Positions 25,334-34,067 of a DNA stretch of 64,000 nucleotides are shown here, piece by piece. The stretch comes from Marinobacter gudaonensis. Its GTDB lineage: Bacteria > Pseudomonadota > Gammaproteobacteria > Pseudomonadales > Oleiphilaceae. The notes beneath the pieces are model-generated. The model had not been told where the DNA came from and did no database searches. It worked only from the letters and a program-made list of their open reading frames with translations. The translations under genes were made by a program, and so were the position numbers. Every line of letters starts with the position of its first letter. The stretch's first letter is position 1. The DNA is taken from assembly GCF_900115175.1 (NCBI RefSeq), contig NZ_FOYV01000001.1:992001-1056000 (forward strand), given 5' to 3'.

Positions 25334-26348
25334 TGTTCTTTGCCAGCTGTCCAGTAGCTCTGCTCGATACAGAAACTTCCTCGATATTCAGCTTATCTTT
25401 CCGAGTTATTTTGGCACTATTGAACTCTTGCCCGACGTGATAGGGCGGACCTTCATTCGAGAGGCTTGCCATATTCAGTATGTATTCACCCAATACAAGC
25501 AGAACCAAGGAGATTAAAAAAAACATTCCGGACATCTGTAGTGAAATACTTGCCCAGCCTTGGGCGACATCGTCTTTCATGATTACTACCGCCAACACAT
25601 ACACTGAATATAAAAGGTTGGCCACGGCCCCAAACAGCGAAAGACTCGTGACAAACCTCATGGGCGCTCGAGTCGTAGACACGAGTAATTTCATACCCCG
25701 CTCAAAACTGTCAGACAGCCTTTTAGTATTGTTGGTAATCGGTTCGGAACTGTATTCAAGGTGCTTTTTCGAAAAGCCTCCCGTAGCCGGGAGATGGCGG
25801 TATGTGACTGATGGCTGCGGGTGACGCAGAATAAAGTTAATGACTGATCGGCTCAGAAGCCGATACTGCGGAGCCTCTTTGGCCAGATCGACGCCCCCAA
25901 AAACCTTGTAGATCCTGTTAAAGGAGGCATTCGCGGCTCTGTAGGCCATGCTTTGCCTGGGCTTTTTCTTGTTGTTGGCGAATACAACATCAAACCCGGC
26001 GGTAGCTTCTTCAAGCATTTCCGGGAGAAAAGCTAAGTCATCGGTTCTCGGATCAAACACCAGCACAAAATCACCGAGAGCGTTTTCCAAGCCTACCCAA
26101 GAGGCACTGTCAGAATCCACTTCCTTCGTTAACGCAAAAACCTGCAGATTTGGGAGGCCGTCGACGCCCGTCAGCGCCTTCAATGTTGAGACGCTTTCAT
26201 CCTCGGAGGCGTTGTCTATGAGGATGATTTCGTAATCGCTGACCAGAGGCTGCATCACCTCTGTCGCGTCTTTCAGGAATTGCCTGAGCCGATCAGATTG
26301 GTTCCGAACGACGCATACCACAGACAGGAATATCGGATAGTCTGTCAC
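25326..26348 (-). CDS. GtrB-like glycosyltransferase family 2 with C-terminal membrane helices
   Basis: The 340-aa protein has an N-terminal GT-A domain (FLSVVCVVRNQSDRLRQFL; EIILIDNASEDESVSTLKAL). The usual DxD is degenerate: FVLVFDPRTDD near residue 95. Two C-terminal membrane helices lie at about 233-256 and 268-292, with family tail LGEYILNMASLSNEGPPYHV. This is the GtrB/ArnC layout, in which the enzyme loads undecaprenyl phosphate. It is first in the operon (transcribed 26348 to 20356), preceded by a 170-nt gap containing a small palindrome. Confidence 0.85.
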   Translation of the reverse strand: MTDYPIFLSVVCVVRNQSDRLRQFLKDATEVMQPLVSDYEIILIDNASEDESVSTLKALTGVDGLPNLQVFALTKEVDSDSASWVGLENALGDFVLVFDPRTDDLAFLPEMLEEATAGFDVVFANNKKKPRQSMAYRAANASFNRIYKVFGGVDLAKEAPQYRLLSRSVINFILRHPQPSVTYRHLPATGGFSKKHLEYSSEPITNNTKRLSDSFERGMKLLVSTTRAPMRFVTSLSLFGAVANLLYSVYVLAVVIMKDDVAQGWASISLQMSGMFFLISLVLLVLGEYILNMASLSNEGPPYHVGQEFNSAKITRKDKLNIEEVSVSSRATGQLAKNNA

Positions 26349-26417
26349 TTAGACTCCTGTTATTAAAACTTCCATTTGCTGCACGACCTCAAGCTTGCGT
26401 TCGGCTAACGCTAATAC

Positions 26418-26430
26418 TGCAATTATTGCA
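26418..26430. promoter_or_regulatory. 13-bp palindrome upstream of the gtr-like operon
   Basis: TGCAAT-T-ATTGCA is a perfect inverted repeat 70 bp upstream of the GtrB-like start and 16 bp upstream of a small plus-strand frame. It has the form of a dimeric regulator site. No regulator is encoded nearby. Confidence 0.35.
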
Positions 26431-26445
26431 CAGAAAGGAGGGTTT

Positions 26446-26529
26446 ATGGAGACGAGAACTGGAATGGTCAGGGCCTGGAAGCAGGCACGCTCTTCTAGTT
26501 CTCCAAAGTTCTATCCCATTTCTGCTTAA
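26446..26529 (+). CDS. Possible 27-aa small protein (METRTGMVRAWKQARSSSSP...)
   Basis: A strong ribosome site AAAGGAGGG is followed after 4-5 nt by ATG and 27 codons (many Arg, Ser and Lys), then TAA. It lies on the plus strand in the gap between two minus-strand operons and overlaps the end of the epimerase gene by 4 nt. No homology is recognised. The Shine-Dalgarno match is the only support. Confidence 0.25.
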   Translation: METRTGMVRAWKQARSSSSPKFYPISA

Positions 26530-27482
26530 ACTCTATCTCCCCAATCTCCCCGGATTGTATCCAGCTCATTTGCCATGGTGCGCTTCGGTTTCCACTCCAA
26601 AGCATCGCATAAAGCCTGAATATCAACCTGCAAATTACCAACCAGCCGGTCTATTGCCTCTTTTCGTCCCAGGAACCAGCCAGCCATGCGCATCAAGGTG
26701 ACCGGTATCGGAACCATCCACACGCGAATGCCTTGCGACCTTGCCAGCGCTGAAACCAGCTCGGCGGTGGACACATCGGTGCCGTCACTCACCAAAAACG
26801 TCCCAGATAACGGCTGGGACCGCTGAATGCATTGCTCACACACATCCAAAAGGTTACCAATGGCCAACAGACTTCGTTTGTTTCTAATTGCGCCCAGCGG
26901 CAGGGGCACGCCTTTTTTCACCAGCCGCATCAGGGAGTCAAAATTACCGCCAACCCCGGGCCCATAGATAAGGGGCGGGCGAAGGATCACAGCCTCCATG
27001 CCCGTTCTATCACCCACCGCCGTCAATGCCTGTTCTGCCAACCATTTTGAGCGGGCGTAATCGTACCGAGGGTTAGGTGGATCATCAGCTCTGAACGGTC
27101 TGCCTGGCTCTGTGAACTCGCCGAGAACCTTTACTGTGCTGAGAAACACAAACCGGCGAACACCTGCATCAGCCGCGGCCTCAGCCAGTAATGCCGTGGC
27201 TGCTGTGTTGATCCGGTAGTAGGCGTCTGGGTCGGCCACGCCGTTCATCTGGTGCACGAGAGCGGCACAGTGGATTACTACGTGCACATCATCCAACATA
27301 CTGGCCCATTCGGCGCGGGTGACGGATGCCAGGTCATGGATGGGCGCATACTCAACGCCCGCCACCGGTCGTTGATTGCCCCGCACAACCCCTCGCACAC
27401 GGTAGCCATGGGCTACCAGATGCTGGCAAAGAGCTTTGCCGACAAAGCCGTTCGCACCGGTGACAAGAATTCGCTCAGGCAT
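26526..27482 (-). CDS. NAD-dependent epimerase/dehydratase family sugar enzyme (WbpV/GalE-like)
   Basis: The start is the ATG at 27482 (MPERILVTGANGFVGKALCQ); the frame extends upstream to 27512 without support. The 318-aa SDR has TGANGFVGKAL (NAD site), VIHCAALVH, catalytic STVK then YARSKWLAEQAL (YxxxK, about residues 141-145), and the substrate loop RPPLIYGPGVGGNFDSLMRL. This subgroup includes 4-epimerases and 4-reductases acting on UDP-4-keto-6-deoxy-HexNAc, which the WbpM-like enzyme at 44067-46034 could supply. The exact reaction cannot be read. It overlaps the GT4 gene upstream by 8 nt. Confidence 0.8.
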   Translation of the reverse strand: MPERILVTGANGFVGKALCQHLVAHGYRVRGVVRGNQRPVAGVEYAPIHDLASVTRAEWASMLDDVHVVIHCAALVHQMNGVADPDAYYRINTAATALLAEAAADAGVRRFVFLSTVKVLGEFTEPGRPFRADDPPNPRYDYARSKWLAEQALTAVGDRTGMEAVILRPPLIYGPGVGGNFDSLMRLVKKGVPLPLGAIRNKRSLLAIGNLLDVCEQCIQRSQPLSGTFLVSDGTDVSTAELVSALARSQGIRVWMVPIPVTLMRMAGWFLGRKEAIDRLVGNLQVDIQALCDALEWKPKRTMANELDTIRGDWGDRV

Positions 27483-28692
27483 TTTCTGATCCCGGCAGAC
27501 AATCCAGAACATCTTCTGCCATTCTGGCCATAATTTCCCGGCGGCTGAATCGCGCCACGAAGGCAGAGCGGTCGGTCACCGTAAGGGACAGCCTCTCGAA
27601 CGCAGCAACCCCCTCCGTTACATCACAAGGTGCAAACACCCCAACGCCCGGCAACTCCCGTTCGATGAACGTTCTGGCGTATCCGCCAACGCCGGCCAAC
27701 ATCGGCTTACCTGTGGCAGCGTACTCAAACAACTTGGACGGCAATACCCGCTCAAACGCAGGGTAATCGTTCAGGTGAAGGAACAAGACATCAGCAGACT
27801 CATACACCGCCAACAGCTCATTGCGTGGCATGGGGTCCAGCACGGCAACGTCGACAGCCAGCCCCTTGCATTCCGCCAGCAGCCTACCCCTGGCACCGCC
27901 ATCCCCAATAACCGTGATTCGGGCGCGGTCCCCGAGGGCAGCCGCCAGGGCCGGCAGGATTTTCTCAAGGCCCTGGCCATCCCCAATATTCCCAGCATAA
28001 ACCAGATGCGGCGTCTGGCCCGTGCGCTCGCACGGCAGCGCCGGTGGTAATTGGCCCGCAAGCTCAACGAACTGATCATCAATACCATTAGTAAACAACG
28101 CATAATCGCGGCGCGTGTATCTCTTCCGGAAGTAAGGCAAAAAGCCTTCCGAGACCAGGTTCACCCGGCGCGCCCGCCGAAGCGGCCAGCGCTCCATCAG
28201 TGAGAACAAACGGCGCACAGGCCAAAGCAAAGGCCCGGGGAAAACATCATCCAGAGTCTCCACAAAAATATCGCGGATATCCAGATACAACGGGCAACGA
28301 GCTCTGGCACCCACCCACGCACCCAGGCAAGCGGTCATCAGCCGGGAGGAGGTCGCAATCACCAGATCGTACTGATGGCCCGCGACCTGCTTTCTGACAC
28401 CGTTGGCAAAGGCCAGGAATGAGAGCACCTGCCCGACCAGCCCATGGCGTTTAACGGGCAAAGGGACACGCATAACGTGATAAGGTGGCGCGTCTTCCGG
28501 CAAAGCGGATGGGCGATGACGCTGGTAGCGGTTTGGCTCTGTGGTGATGATATCCAGCTGCAAACCGGGGTCAGCGGCCATCAGGGCATCGGCCAGCGCC
28601 CTGGCCCTGAATGAACCTGCGGACAGATCCGGAGGAAAATAGTACGTCAGCAGCAAGACGCGACGCTGCAGTTTACTGGATACAGGCGTCAT
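27475..28692 (-). CDS. Glycosyltransferase family 4 (WbuB-like)
   Basis: The 405-aa GT-B protein begins its first domain with RRVLLLTYYFPPDLSAGSFR (residues 10-29), typical of WbuB-like HexNAc transferases. YLDIRDIFVETLDD, LVYAGNIGDGQGLEKILPAL (about 225-244) and the donor-site region SKLFEYAATGKPMLAGV (about 323) follow. It overlaps the upstream GT4 gene by an ATGA junction and the epimerase gene by 8 nt, so the three form one unit. WbuB relatives add FucNAc or a similar sugar. Here the sugar is not determinable. Confidence 0.88.
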   Translation of the reverse strand: MTPVSSKLQRRVLLLTYYFPPDLSAGSFRARALADALMAADPGLQLDIITTEPNRYQRHRPSALPEDAPPYHVMRVPLPVKRHGLVGQVLSFLAFANGVRKQVAGHQYDLVIATSSRLMTACLGAWVGARARCPLYLDIRDIFVETLDDVFPGPLLWPVRRLFSLMERWPLRRARRVNLVSEGFLPYFRKRYTRRDYALFTNGIDDQFVELAGQLPPALPCERTGQTPHLVYAGNIGDGQGLEKILPALAAALGDRARITVIGDGGARGRLLAECKGLAVDVAVLDPMPRNELLAVYESADVLFLHLNDYPAFERVLPSKLFEYAATGKPMLAGVGGYARTFIERELPGVGVFAPCDVTEGVAAFERLSLTVTDRSAFVARFSRREIMARMAEDVLDCLPGSENA

Positions 28693-29879
28693 TCCGGTGT
28701 CCGAGAGAGGATGCGTTCATACATCGCAACCAGGGACTGTTCCTGTTCTTCCCAATTCAGCGTGCTGGCCGCCTGCTCCGCCCGCCCGGAGTAATAGCTG
28801 CGTAACTCTGGGGCATCCACCAGGCGATTCAGAGCATCGACCAAGGCATCGGAATCCCCGGGTTTTACCAACAATCCGAGATCATGGGCGCGCACCACCC
28901 TGGCGATCTCGGGAAGATCTGAAGCAATGACGGGCAGGCGCGCAACCACGTACTCGAACAACTTGTTCGAATCCGTGGTGAAGTGGTTCAGGCAAGTGTT
29001 CTCAATGGGCTGAACACCGATATCGGCAGAGGCTGTGAAAAAAGGAAGCTCCGCCAGGGGAACGGTTGGGATGAAGAACACCCGATCGGTCAGCGACAAC
29101 TGCTCTGCCAGTTGTTTCAAGTCTTCATGCAAACTGCCGCCACCGACGAATACGAAGTGGGCATTGGGAACACGGGCGGCACAGGCCACCAGGCGCTCAA
29201 GACCCCTGCCCGGCTGCTGACCACCCTGGTAAATCACAATGGGCCGATCCGCAGACAACCCCAGCATTTTGCGAATGCGGTCATCACCGGGTACGGAAAC
29301 CAAACGCGGACGGTTCTGAAGCACCAGGGGCCGGGCAATGCCATAGGCACGGGCGAAGAACTTGGCGCGGGCATCCGTTGTGGTGATGGTGCCGGCCGCG
29401 CGGGGCATGATCTTCTTTTCTATCCAAGCGACCAGTCGCCCGATCTTGCGGTAACCCTCGCGGCCGGAGCTGATTTCGTGGGCATCGTAGACGAGTTTGG
29501 CGCCGCATAACCGGGCAGCGAGCCAGGCTGTTGGTAATACGTTCACATCGTGAGCGTGAACGACATCCGGGCGTTCTTTCACGATTGACACCATGACCAC
29601 AAGGTGGGTCAAGACGCGGCTGACCAGCAACATGCCGAGCTCAAACCCGCTTCGCTTTGCCGTGTGGACTCGGGGCTTGGCCAGCCTGATACCCTGCTTG
29701 CGGCCGTGGCGTTTAACCGCTACCCCTGCGGCAACTTCCTCGTAGTGGGGGGTGACTCCATCGGTAAACAGCGCATGTACCGTCACCGAGTGGCCAGCCG
29801 ACGCCAGGGACAGCGCCTCGTTCTTAACACGGGCATCGTTACGAAAATCGTTCCAGACAAACATGGCAATTTGAGCCAC
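28689..29879 (-). CDS. Glycosyltransferase family 4
   Basis: The GTG start at 29879 is supported by GGAGGATTT directly upstream (MAQIAMFVWNDFRNDARVKN). The 396-aa protein has an acceptor domain with DVVHAHDVNVLPTAWLAARL (about 103). The donor domain has IVIYQGGQQPGRGLERLV, the turn FVFVGGGSLHE, and SNKLFEYVVARLPVIASDLP (about 306). Donor and acceptor are unknown. It is co-transcribed with the membrane/kinase-like gene upstream (23-nt gap). Confidence 0.88.
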   Translation of the reverse strand: MAQIAMFVWNDFRNDARVKNEALSLASAGHSVTVHALFTDGVTPHYEEVAAGVAVKRHGRKQGIRLAKPRVHTAKRSGFELGMLLVSRVLTHLVVMVSIVKERPDVVHAHDVNVLPTAWLAARLCGAKLVYDAHEISSGREGYRKIGRLVAWIEKKIMPRAAGTITTTDARAKFFARAYGIARPLVLQNRPRLVSVPGDDRIRKMLGLSADRPIVIYQGGQQPGRGLERLVACAARVPNAHFVFVGGGSLHEDLKQLAEQLSLTDRVFFIPTVPLAELPFFTASADIGVQPIENTCLNHFTTDSNKLFEYVVARLPVIASDLPEIARVVRAHDLGLLVKPGDSDALVDALNRLVDAPELRSYYSGRAEQAASTLNWEEQEQSLVAMYERILSRTPE

Positions 29880-29902
29880 AAATCCTCCACCTACCTATTG
29901 TG

Positions 29903-31630
29903 TCAAATGCCAGATACTTGCTCGTACTCGGCTAATAAGGATGAAACCAGTGCATAGGCCTCCAGATACCGCCCACGCGTAAGCCTGAACTCAAATTCTG
30001 AAAAAATAGCAGCCAACCGAACACCATGTGGATCCAAATTAGCCATTCCTACTCTGTGTTGACCTAACTCACGCAGATACTCGGAAAAACGGTTGTCATC
30101 ATCGTCACCAAGCGGCCATTTCGTTCCAATGGGCTCAATATTCCAGACGGCCCAGTGCAACAGGAAACAGTTTTGATCGCGATCTTTCCACAACATGCCG
30201 ACTCTGATGTCCGGAGCACTGAAAGCCAACGGCAACGCCTTCAAGCAGTGTTTGAGATCAGGCAAAACAGCTGAAAGGCGGTCTATGAGTTCGAAGTCCG
30301 CCTTTGCACCCAGCAAAAGCCCCATACGACGCACGAAGAGATCGTCAACGCGCTGCCATACCTGCGGATGAGACCGCAGATAGGTTGACGTCAACTCTTC
30401 TGCAGGCGTGTGGGAACACAGCTGGCGCCTAAAGTCAGGCAGCCCTTTGGCCATCTCAGATTTGCTACATGGCGTAAGTCCCTTTATGTCGAAAACATGG
30501 CAGGTTAAACCGTGGACTTCGGTCAATAGTATGCAGGGTACCGTAGGCAATTCAGGTTGACTCGTCAGCAAAGTGGCCTCGTGTCTGGCCCAAGCAGATC
30601 GGTTAGTATTGAAAACTTTAACCAGAAGCTGCTGTTCTTCGTCAGCCGTCGTCACTTTGACTTTGTAACAAAGAACATCCGGCAAACCGAGGTCAAACCA
30701 TTCCGCATGAAACTGGGATTCACTAAAGCCCGTCGCCTCCACGACCAAACTGCCGATCCATTCATCACGAACCTCTGGCGCTATCAGCCCCCATATGCCC
30801 TTATCGAGGCTCTTCGGCTTTTGCAGAAAAATTCGGCCATGAAAAAACAACGCCGCCAACTGCGCTCGCTGGCCATACAAGCCCTGAATATCCTTTACCA
30901 GGCCGGCCATCCTGCCAAACGCTTGGCGCCCTAAAAGCAACGAAATCACCGAAATGATGATGCCTGGCGCCGCCCCATATAAGTGGTCAAGTACGATGAA
31001 AGCGAACATGGCGAGGAAACCGACGCCGCCCAGAGTTTTCGCCATTGAACCCAGCTTTGTGGGCAAACGTGCTGTAAATGACTCTGACAATGAACTCAAA
31101 ACAGCCACCGCCAAAAGACACATAACCACATAAGCCACGATGACCAAAGCGAGTTTCCAGTAGAAAACCAGCATCACAGCGAGACACAGGCTCACGAAGG
31201 TTACGGTCGCCAGGCTCTGGCTGTAGCGCTGATAACCTTTTGTCGCAATGTCCTGTTGATTCTCGAAGATGGCCATTTTTCGGCTTCTGGCCAGCAAATG
31301 ATCGCTGGCCAGAGTGGCGGTCTTCTCGACCAGCTTTCCTGTGAACAAATGCAGCGTGTAAAAAAGAACGGATGCGCCACTCAGCATCAACACCAACCCG
31401 TTTCGGCCGAACTGCTGAAATACGGAGGGAAAATAACCAGGAACGCCGTCGCTGCCCAGCAACAGGACCACTTTGAGCGGCAGTAAAAAGCCAATCAACA
31501 AGAAAAACTGGCTGAAAACACTGAAAATGACCGCGAACAGCGTAAGCCAGGGAACCACCTGAATGAACTTATTGCCGAGCGAGATCGACCAGCGGATGGC
31601 TTTGCCAATATCCGTGAATACTGCCTTCAT
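29903..31630 (-). CDS. Membrane protein: ABC-exporter-like TM domain plus kinase-like C-terminal domain
   Basis: The 575-aa protein of unrecognised family has six hydrophobic segments in residues 25-245, grouped two-two-two. The post-TM2 stretch SDHLLARSRKMAIFE resembles the first coupling region of type 1 ABC exporters, but there is no Walker A or ABC signature. The C-terminal 270 residues look like a small-molecule or protein-kinase-like fold. A lysine strand QLLVKVFNTN (about 325) is followed by a helix with Glu (ARHEATLL), and CFLLHWAVWNIEPIG (about 500) replaces the usual metal-binding Asp region. Function is unknown. It sits between a GT28-like and a GT4 gene. Confidence 0.5.
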   Translation of the reverse strand: MKAVFTDIGKAIRWSISLGNKFIQVVPWLTLFAVIFSVFSQFFLLIGFLLPLKVVLLLGSDGVPGYFPSVFQQFGRNGLVLMLSGASVLFYTLHLFTGKLVEKTATLASDHLLARSRKMAIFENQQDIATKGYQRYSQSLATVTFVSLCLAVMLVFYWKLALVIVAYVVMCLLAVAVLSSLSESFTARLPTKLGSMAKTLGGVGFLAMFAFIVLDHLYGAAPGIIISVISLLLGRQAFGRMAGLVKDIQGLYGQRAQLAALFFHGRIFLQKPKSLDKGIWGLIAPEVRDEWIGSLVVEATGFSESQFHAEWFDLGLPDVLCYKVKVTTADEEQQLLVKVFNTNRSAWARHEATLLTSQPELPTVPCILLTEVHGLTCHVFDIKGLTPCSKSEMAKGLPDFRRQLCSHTPAEELTSTYLRSHPQVWQRVDDLFVRRMGLLLGAKADFELIDRLSAVLPDLKHCLKALPLAFSAPDIRVGMLWKDRDQNCFLLHWAVWNIEPIGTKWPLGDDDDNRFSEYLRELGQHRVGMANLDPHGVRLAAIFSEFEFRLTRGRYLEAYALVSSLLAEYEQVSGI

Positions 31631-31657
31631 AGTTGCGCGCCAATCATCACTCTGGAT

Positions 31658-32737
31658 TTACCTTACCCGCGCAAGCAGGCTTACGGCTGAGGCAGCGCCA
31701 TTTCGTTGGCCTGATTGCCCTTCGGAAGAAGGCCCTTCTGCAAGGAGTTTATCGACAACCCGCTCAAACTCGTTCTCGCTGAATTCCACCATGACCTCGT
31801 AACGGCCGAATAAACGAGCATTCTGAACGCGCTTCAGTTGATCATCAGCCCCCGTCTCTGTGTTGGGAAAAAACACGGCGGGTAAGCCAAGAAGCACAGC
31901 CTCGCAAACGGAGTTATAGCCTCCGGCAAGAACCGCAAAATCAAACGCTGCAAAATATTTGCTGTTCGGGTAGTCAACGATGACGGAGTCCGCACGCAGA
32001 TCGGGTTTCGGCTTCAGGGCAATAGGCGACTGCCCAAGAACAACCTGAATGCCCTTACGCTTAAGTACCGCTATGATCCGGTCTTGAACATCTGCAATGC
32101 CATTGATATTACCAGCACCGAGTTGAACGTAGGCGCAGCGCTGGGAGGAGTCCAACCGCAAAAGCTGTCGCGCGACTGTTTTCTCAAGCAGGTCTGAGGA
32201 GTCCAGCAGCGAAATGGGCTCGACTTCGTGAATCTTTGAACCATTAACCGGCCCGGTCACATCAGCTCCCAGCTCCCCCGGCGAAATCACGGCCTCAAAG
32301 CCCTTGCTCAAAGAGGTCAGCCGTTTTGTATCAGTGCCATCTTTATACAATCCCCTCTTGATCCAGACATAACGTATAGTCCGGTAAGAGTGCATTACCC
32401 GCTGCAACCCCAGATAAGGAATGGTTCCGTCGAACACTAGGCAATGGGGTTTGTGAATGTCCAAAACATTCTTCAAGGATTTGAAAAACAGCGAGTTCCA
32501 CTCAATTGCGCCGGCGTTGAGCAGCGCTGCAGGCGTAACGTGGTGGCAGGCGAAGCCCTCCCGGTGTATCAGAGTCACTCCGATGCTTGTAGTTAAAAAA
32601 ACAATCTCGGCATCGGGCTGGTCTTTCTTCAATCTGCGGGCAATGGCGAGCGACCGGGTGAGGTGGCCTAAACCTGCCCCGTTAATCGGCAGGAACAGAT
32701 AGGTTTGAGCGCGGGGCTTGAAAAACAAACCTCGCAT
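31658..32737 (-). CDS. MurG/GT28-like glycosyltransferase
   Basis: The 359-aa GT-B protein has TYLFLPINGAGLGHLTRSLA near the N-terminus, the GGxGH-like loop of MurG-type enzymes. KPHCLVFDG and the C-terminal donor site FAVLAGGYNSVCEAVLLGLP (about 285) are also visible. I prefer the ATG at 32737 (weak AGG upstream). A TTG at 32803 would add 22 residues but lacks a ribosome site. The sugar is unknown. It overlaps nothing, and the next genes on either side are close, so it is likely co-transcribed. Confidence 0.82.
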   Translation of the reverse strand: MRGLFFKPRAQTYLFLPINGAGLGHLTRSLAIARRLKKDQPDAEIVFLTTSIGVTLIHREGFACHHVTPAALLNAGAIEWNSLFFKSLKNVLDIHKPHCLVFDGTIPYLGLQRVMHSYRTIRYVWIKRGLYKDGTDTKRLTSLSKGFEAVISPGELGADVTGPVNGSKIHEVEPISLLDSSDLLEKTVARQLLRLDSSQRCAYVQLGAGNINGIADVQDRIIAVLKRKGIQVVLGQSPIALKPKPDLRADSVIVDYPNSKYFAAFDFAVLAGGYNSVCEAVLLGLPAVFFPNTETGADDQLKRVQNARLFGRYEVMVEFSENEFERVVDKLLAEGPSSEGQSGQRNGAASAVSLLARVR

Positions 32738-32795
32738 GGACGGCAACCTGACCCACAGATACTTCAGAAGCGAAGAGAACAAAGAGCACCTACTG

Positions 32796-34067
32796 TCATT
32801 CAACGGGGCGTAAAATGGCTTCCATCCTGGCCATCAGCGCAGGAACGGCAGCGCGCCAGGAGTCATCGACCGCAGGGCTGTAGGCTGCGAATCTGGATAC
32901 CCACTGCTCATCATAAAATCTAGACACCCAAAACGGCTTTCGCAGATCTTCCACGGAGATTTCTGGGGCGATGCCTTCCCTGACAAAGCCATAATAATCA
33001 CGATCAACATTATCCAGATTAAAAAGCTGAAAAACCGGAATGCCTGTTTCAAGCAACTCGATAAGCACCGATGAGTTTGGCACTACCGCGACATGATCGT
33101 CGCTCGGAATAGTATCGTAAACGCGAACATCCCGTATAGAATTAAGAAACTCATGGTTTGCTCTCGGATGAGGTTTAACACTGACACCGAGCACATTTGC
33201 ATTCTCTTGCAACGCTTCAATGCAACGCTTCAATGCGTCCTCCTGATACACCGAACTCAAGTACACAACGATATGGGTTTGACCCGACTGGGACTCTATC
33301 AATCTTGTAAATCCAGCCACCTTTTCTTGGCGGGGGATAACGAAAGTGTCACCAAGGACGTCTCCACAGCGTTTGTAGACTTGTAAAGATTTTTCATTTC
33401 GCAATACTGACACGCTAAAATCCAGAGGTGGAAAACTCGGCGACACCTCAGCATGCTGAACATAAATAACTGGCACGCCGAAATACTGCATGACCATGGA
33501 TGCAGCAACCGGGAAGTCAGTATGGTCGTTGGCGACAACCAATACTCTAGGAAGGCTCTTTAAGCGATAAAAGCTTATAAATGTCTGAAGGTAAACTTTT
33601 CCGAATGTTGACAAATATTTAAAAGATATCGGATTCAGCTTAATCTTAAAAAGATAGAAAAAGCAGACGAACAAAGCAGAAAAAGAAAAAACATTCTCAA
33701 TAAACGTTTTCCTCAACTCCTTAGCTGACACAAATGACAAGTTGGCATCTCTGGCATAGCCAACCATTTGAATTTTTTTTGAGCACATTTTAGAAAAGAA
33801 GGAGAACTCACGCTCATTATTCTTAGAGCCGCCACAATAAATCACTGGCACATTCGGGACGGTATAAACTTTCACTGTGGGTTTCAAAAAAATTCTACTC
33901 AACTCTTTAAATGACCGAAGAACTCCGCGACTTCTGGGCTGCGCATATGAATAGCGCTCCATAACATCATGTACCTTATAGACATCAGGAACATCACCAA
34001 AGTTAATAATTTTGAAATTACGGTTCAGACCCTTTAAAAGCAGCCGAAGAGAGCAAACGAAATTCAT
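32796..34067 (-). CDS. GT-B-like surface polysaccharide protein, unassigned
   Basis: The start is the ATG at 34067, forming an ATGA junction with the upstream gene (an in-frame GTG at 34079 is less likely). The 423-aa protein has a hydrophobic stretch at about 121-140. Its second Rossmann-like half contains PRVLVVANDHTDFPVAASM, PVIYVQHAEVSPSFPPLDFS, GVSVKPHPRANHEFLNSI and VVPNSSVLIELLETGIPVFQ. This pattern (QHG/QHAE, KPHPR, PNSS..EL...GIPV) is typical of capsule and sialyltransferase-like GT-B enzymes. DNA is AT-rich relative to the flanks. A 13-bp direct repeat lies within it. Confidence 0.6.
   Translation of the reverse strand: MNFVCSLRLLLKGLNRNFKIINFGDVPDVYKVHDVMERYSYAQPRSRGVLRSFKELSRIFLKPTVKVYTVPNVPVIYCGGSKNNEREFSFFSKMCSKKIQMVGYARDANLSFVSAKELRKTFIENVFSFSALFVCFFYLFKIKLNPISFKYLSTFGKVYLQTFISFYRLKSLPRVLVVANDHTDFPVAASMVMQYFGVPVIYVQHAEVSPSFPPLDFSVSVLRNEKSLQVYKRCGDVLGDTFVIPRQEKVAGFTRLIESQSGQTHIVVYLSSVYQEDALKRCIEALQENANVLGVSVKPHPRANHEFLNSIRDVRVYDTIPSDDHVAVVPNSSVLIELLETGIPVFQLFNLDNVDRDYYGFVREGIAPEISVEDLRKPFWVSRFYDEQWVSRFAAYSPAVDDSWRAAVPALMARMEAILRPVE
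33208..33233. repeat. 13-bp tandem direct repeat inside a glycan gene
   Basis: TGCAACGCTTCAA occurs twice in immediate succession. It encodes LKR and CIEA on the minus strand, read in two different frames. Because 13 is not a multiple of three, gain or loss of a unit would shift the frame of the 32796-34067 gene. Confidence 0.6.
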
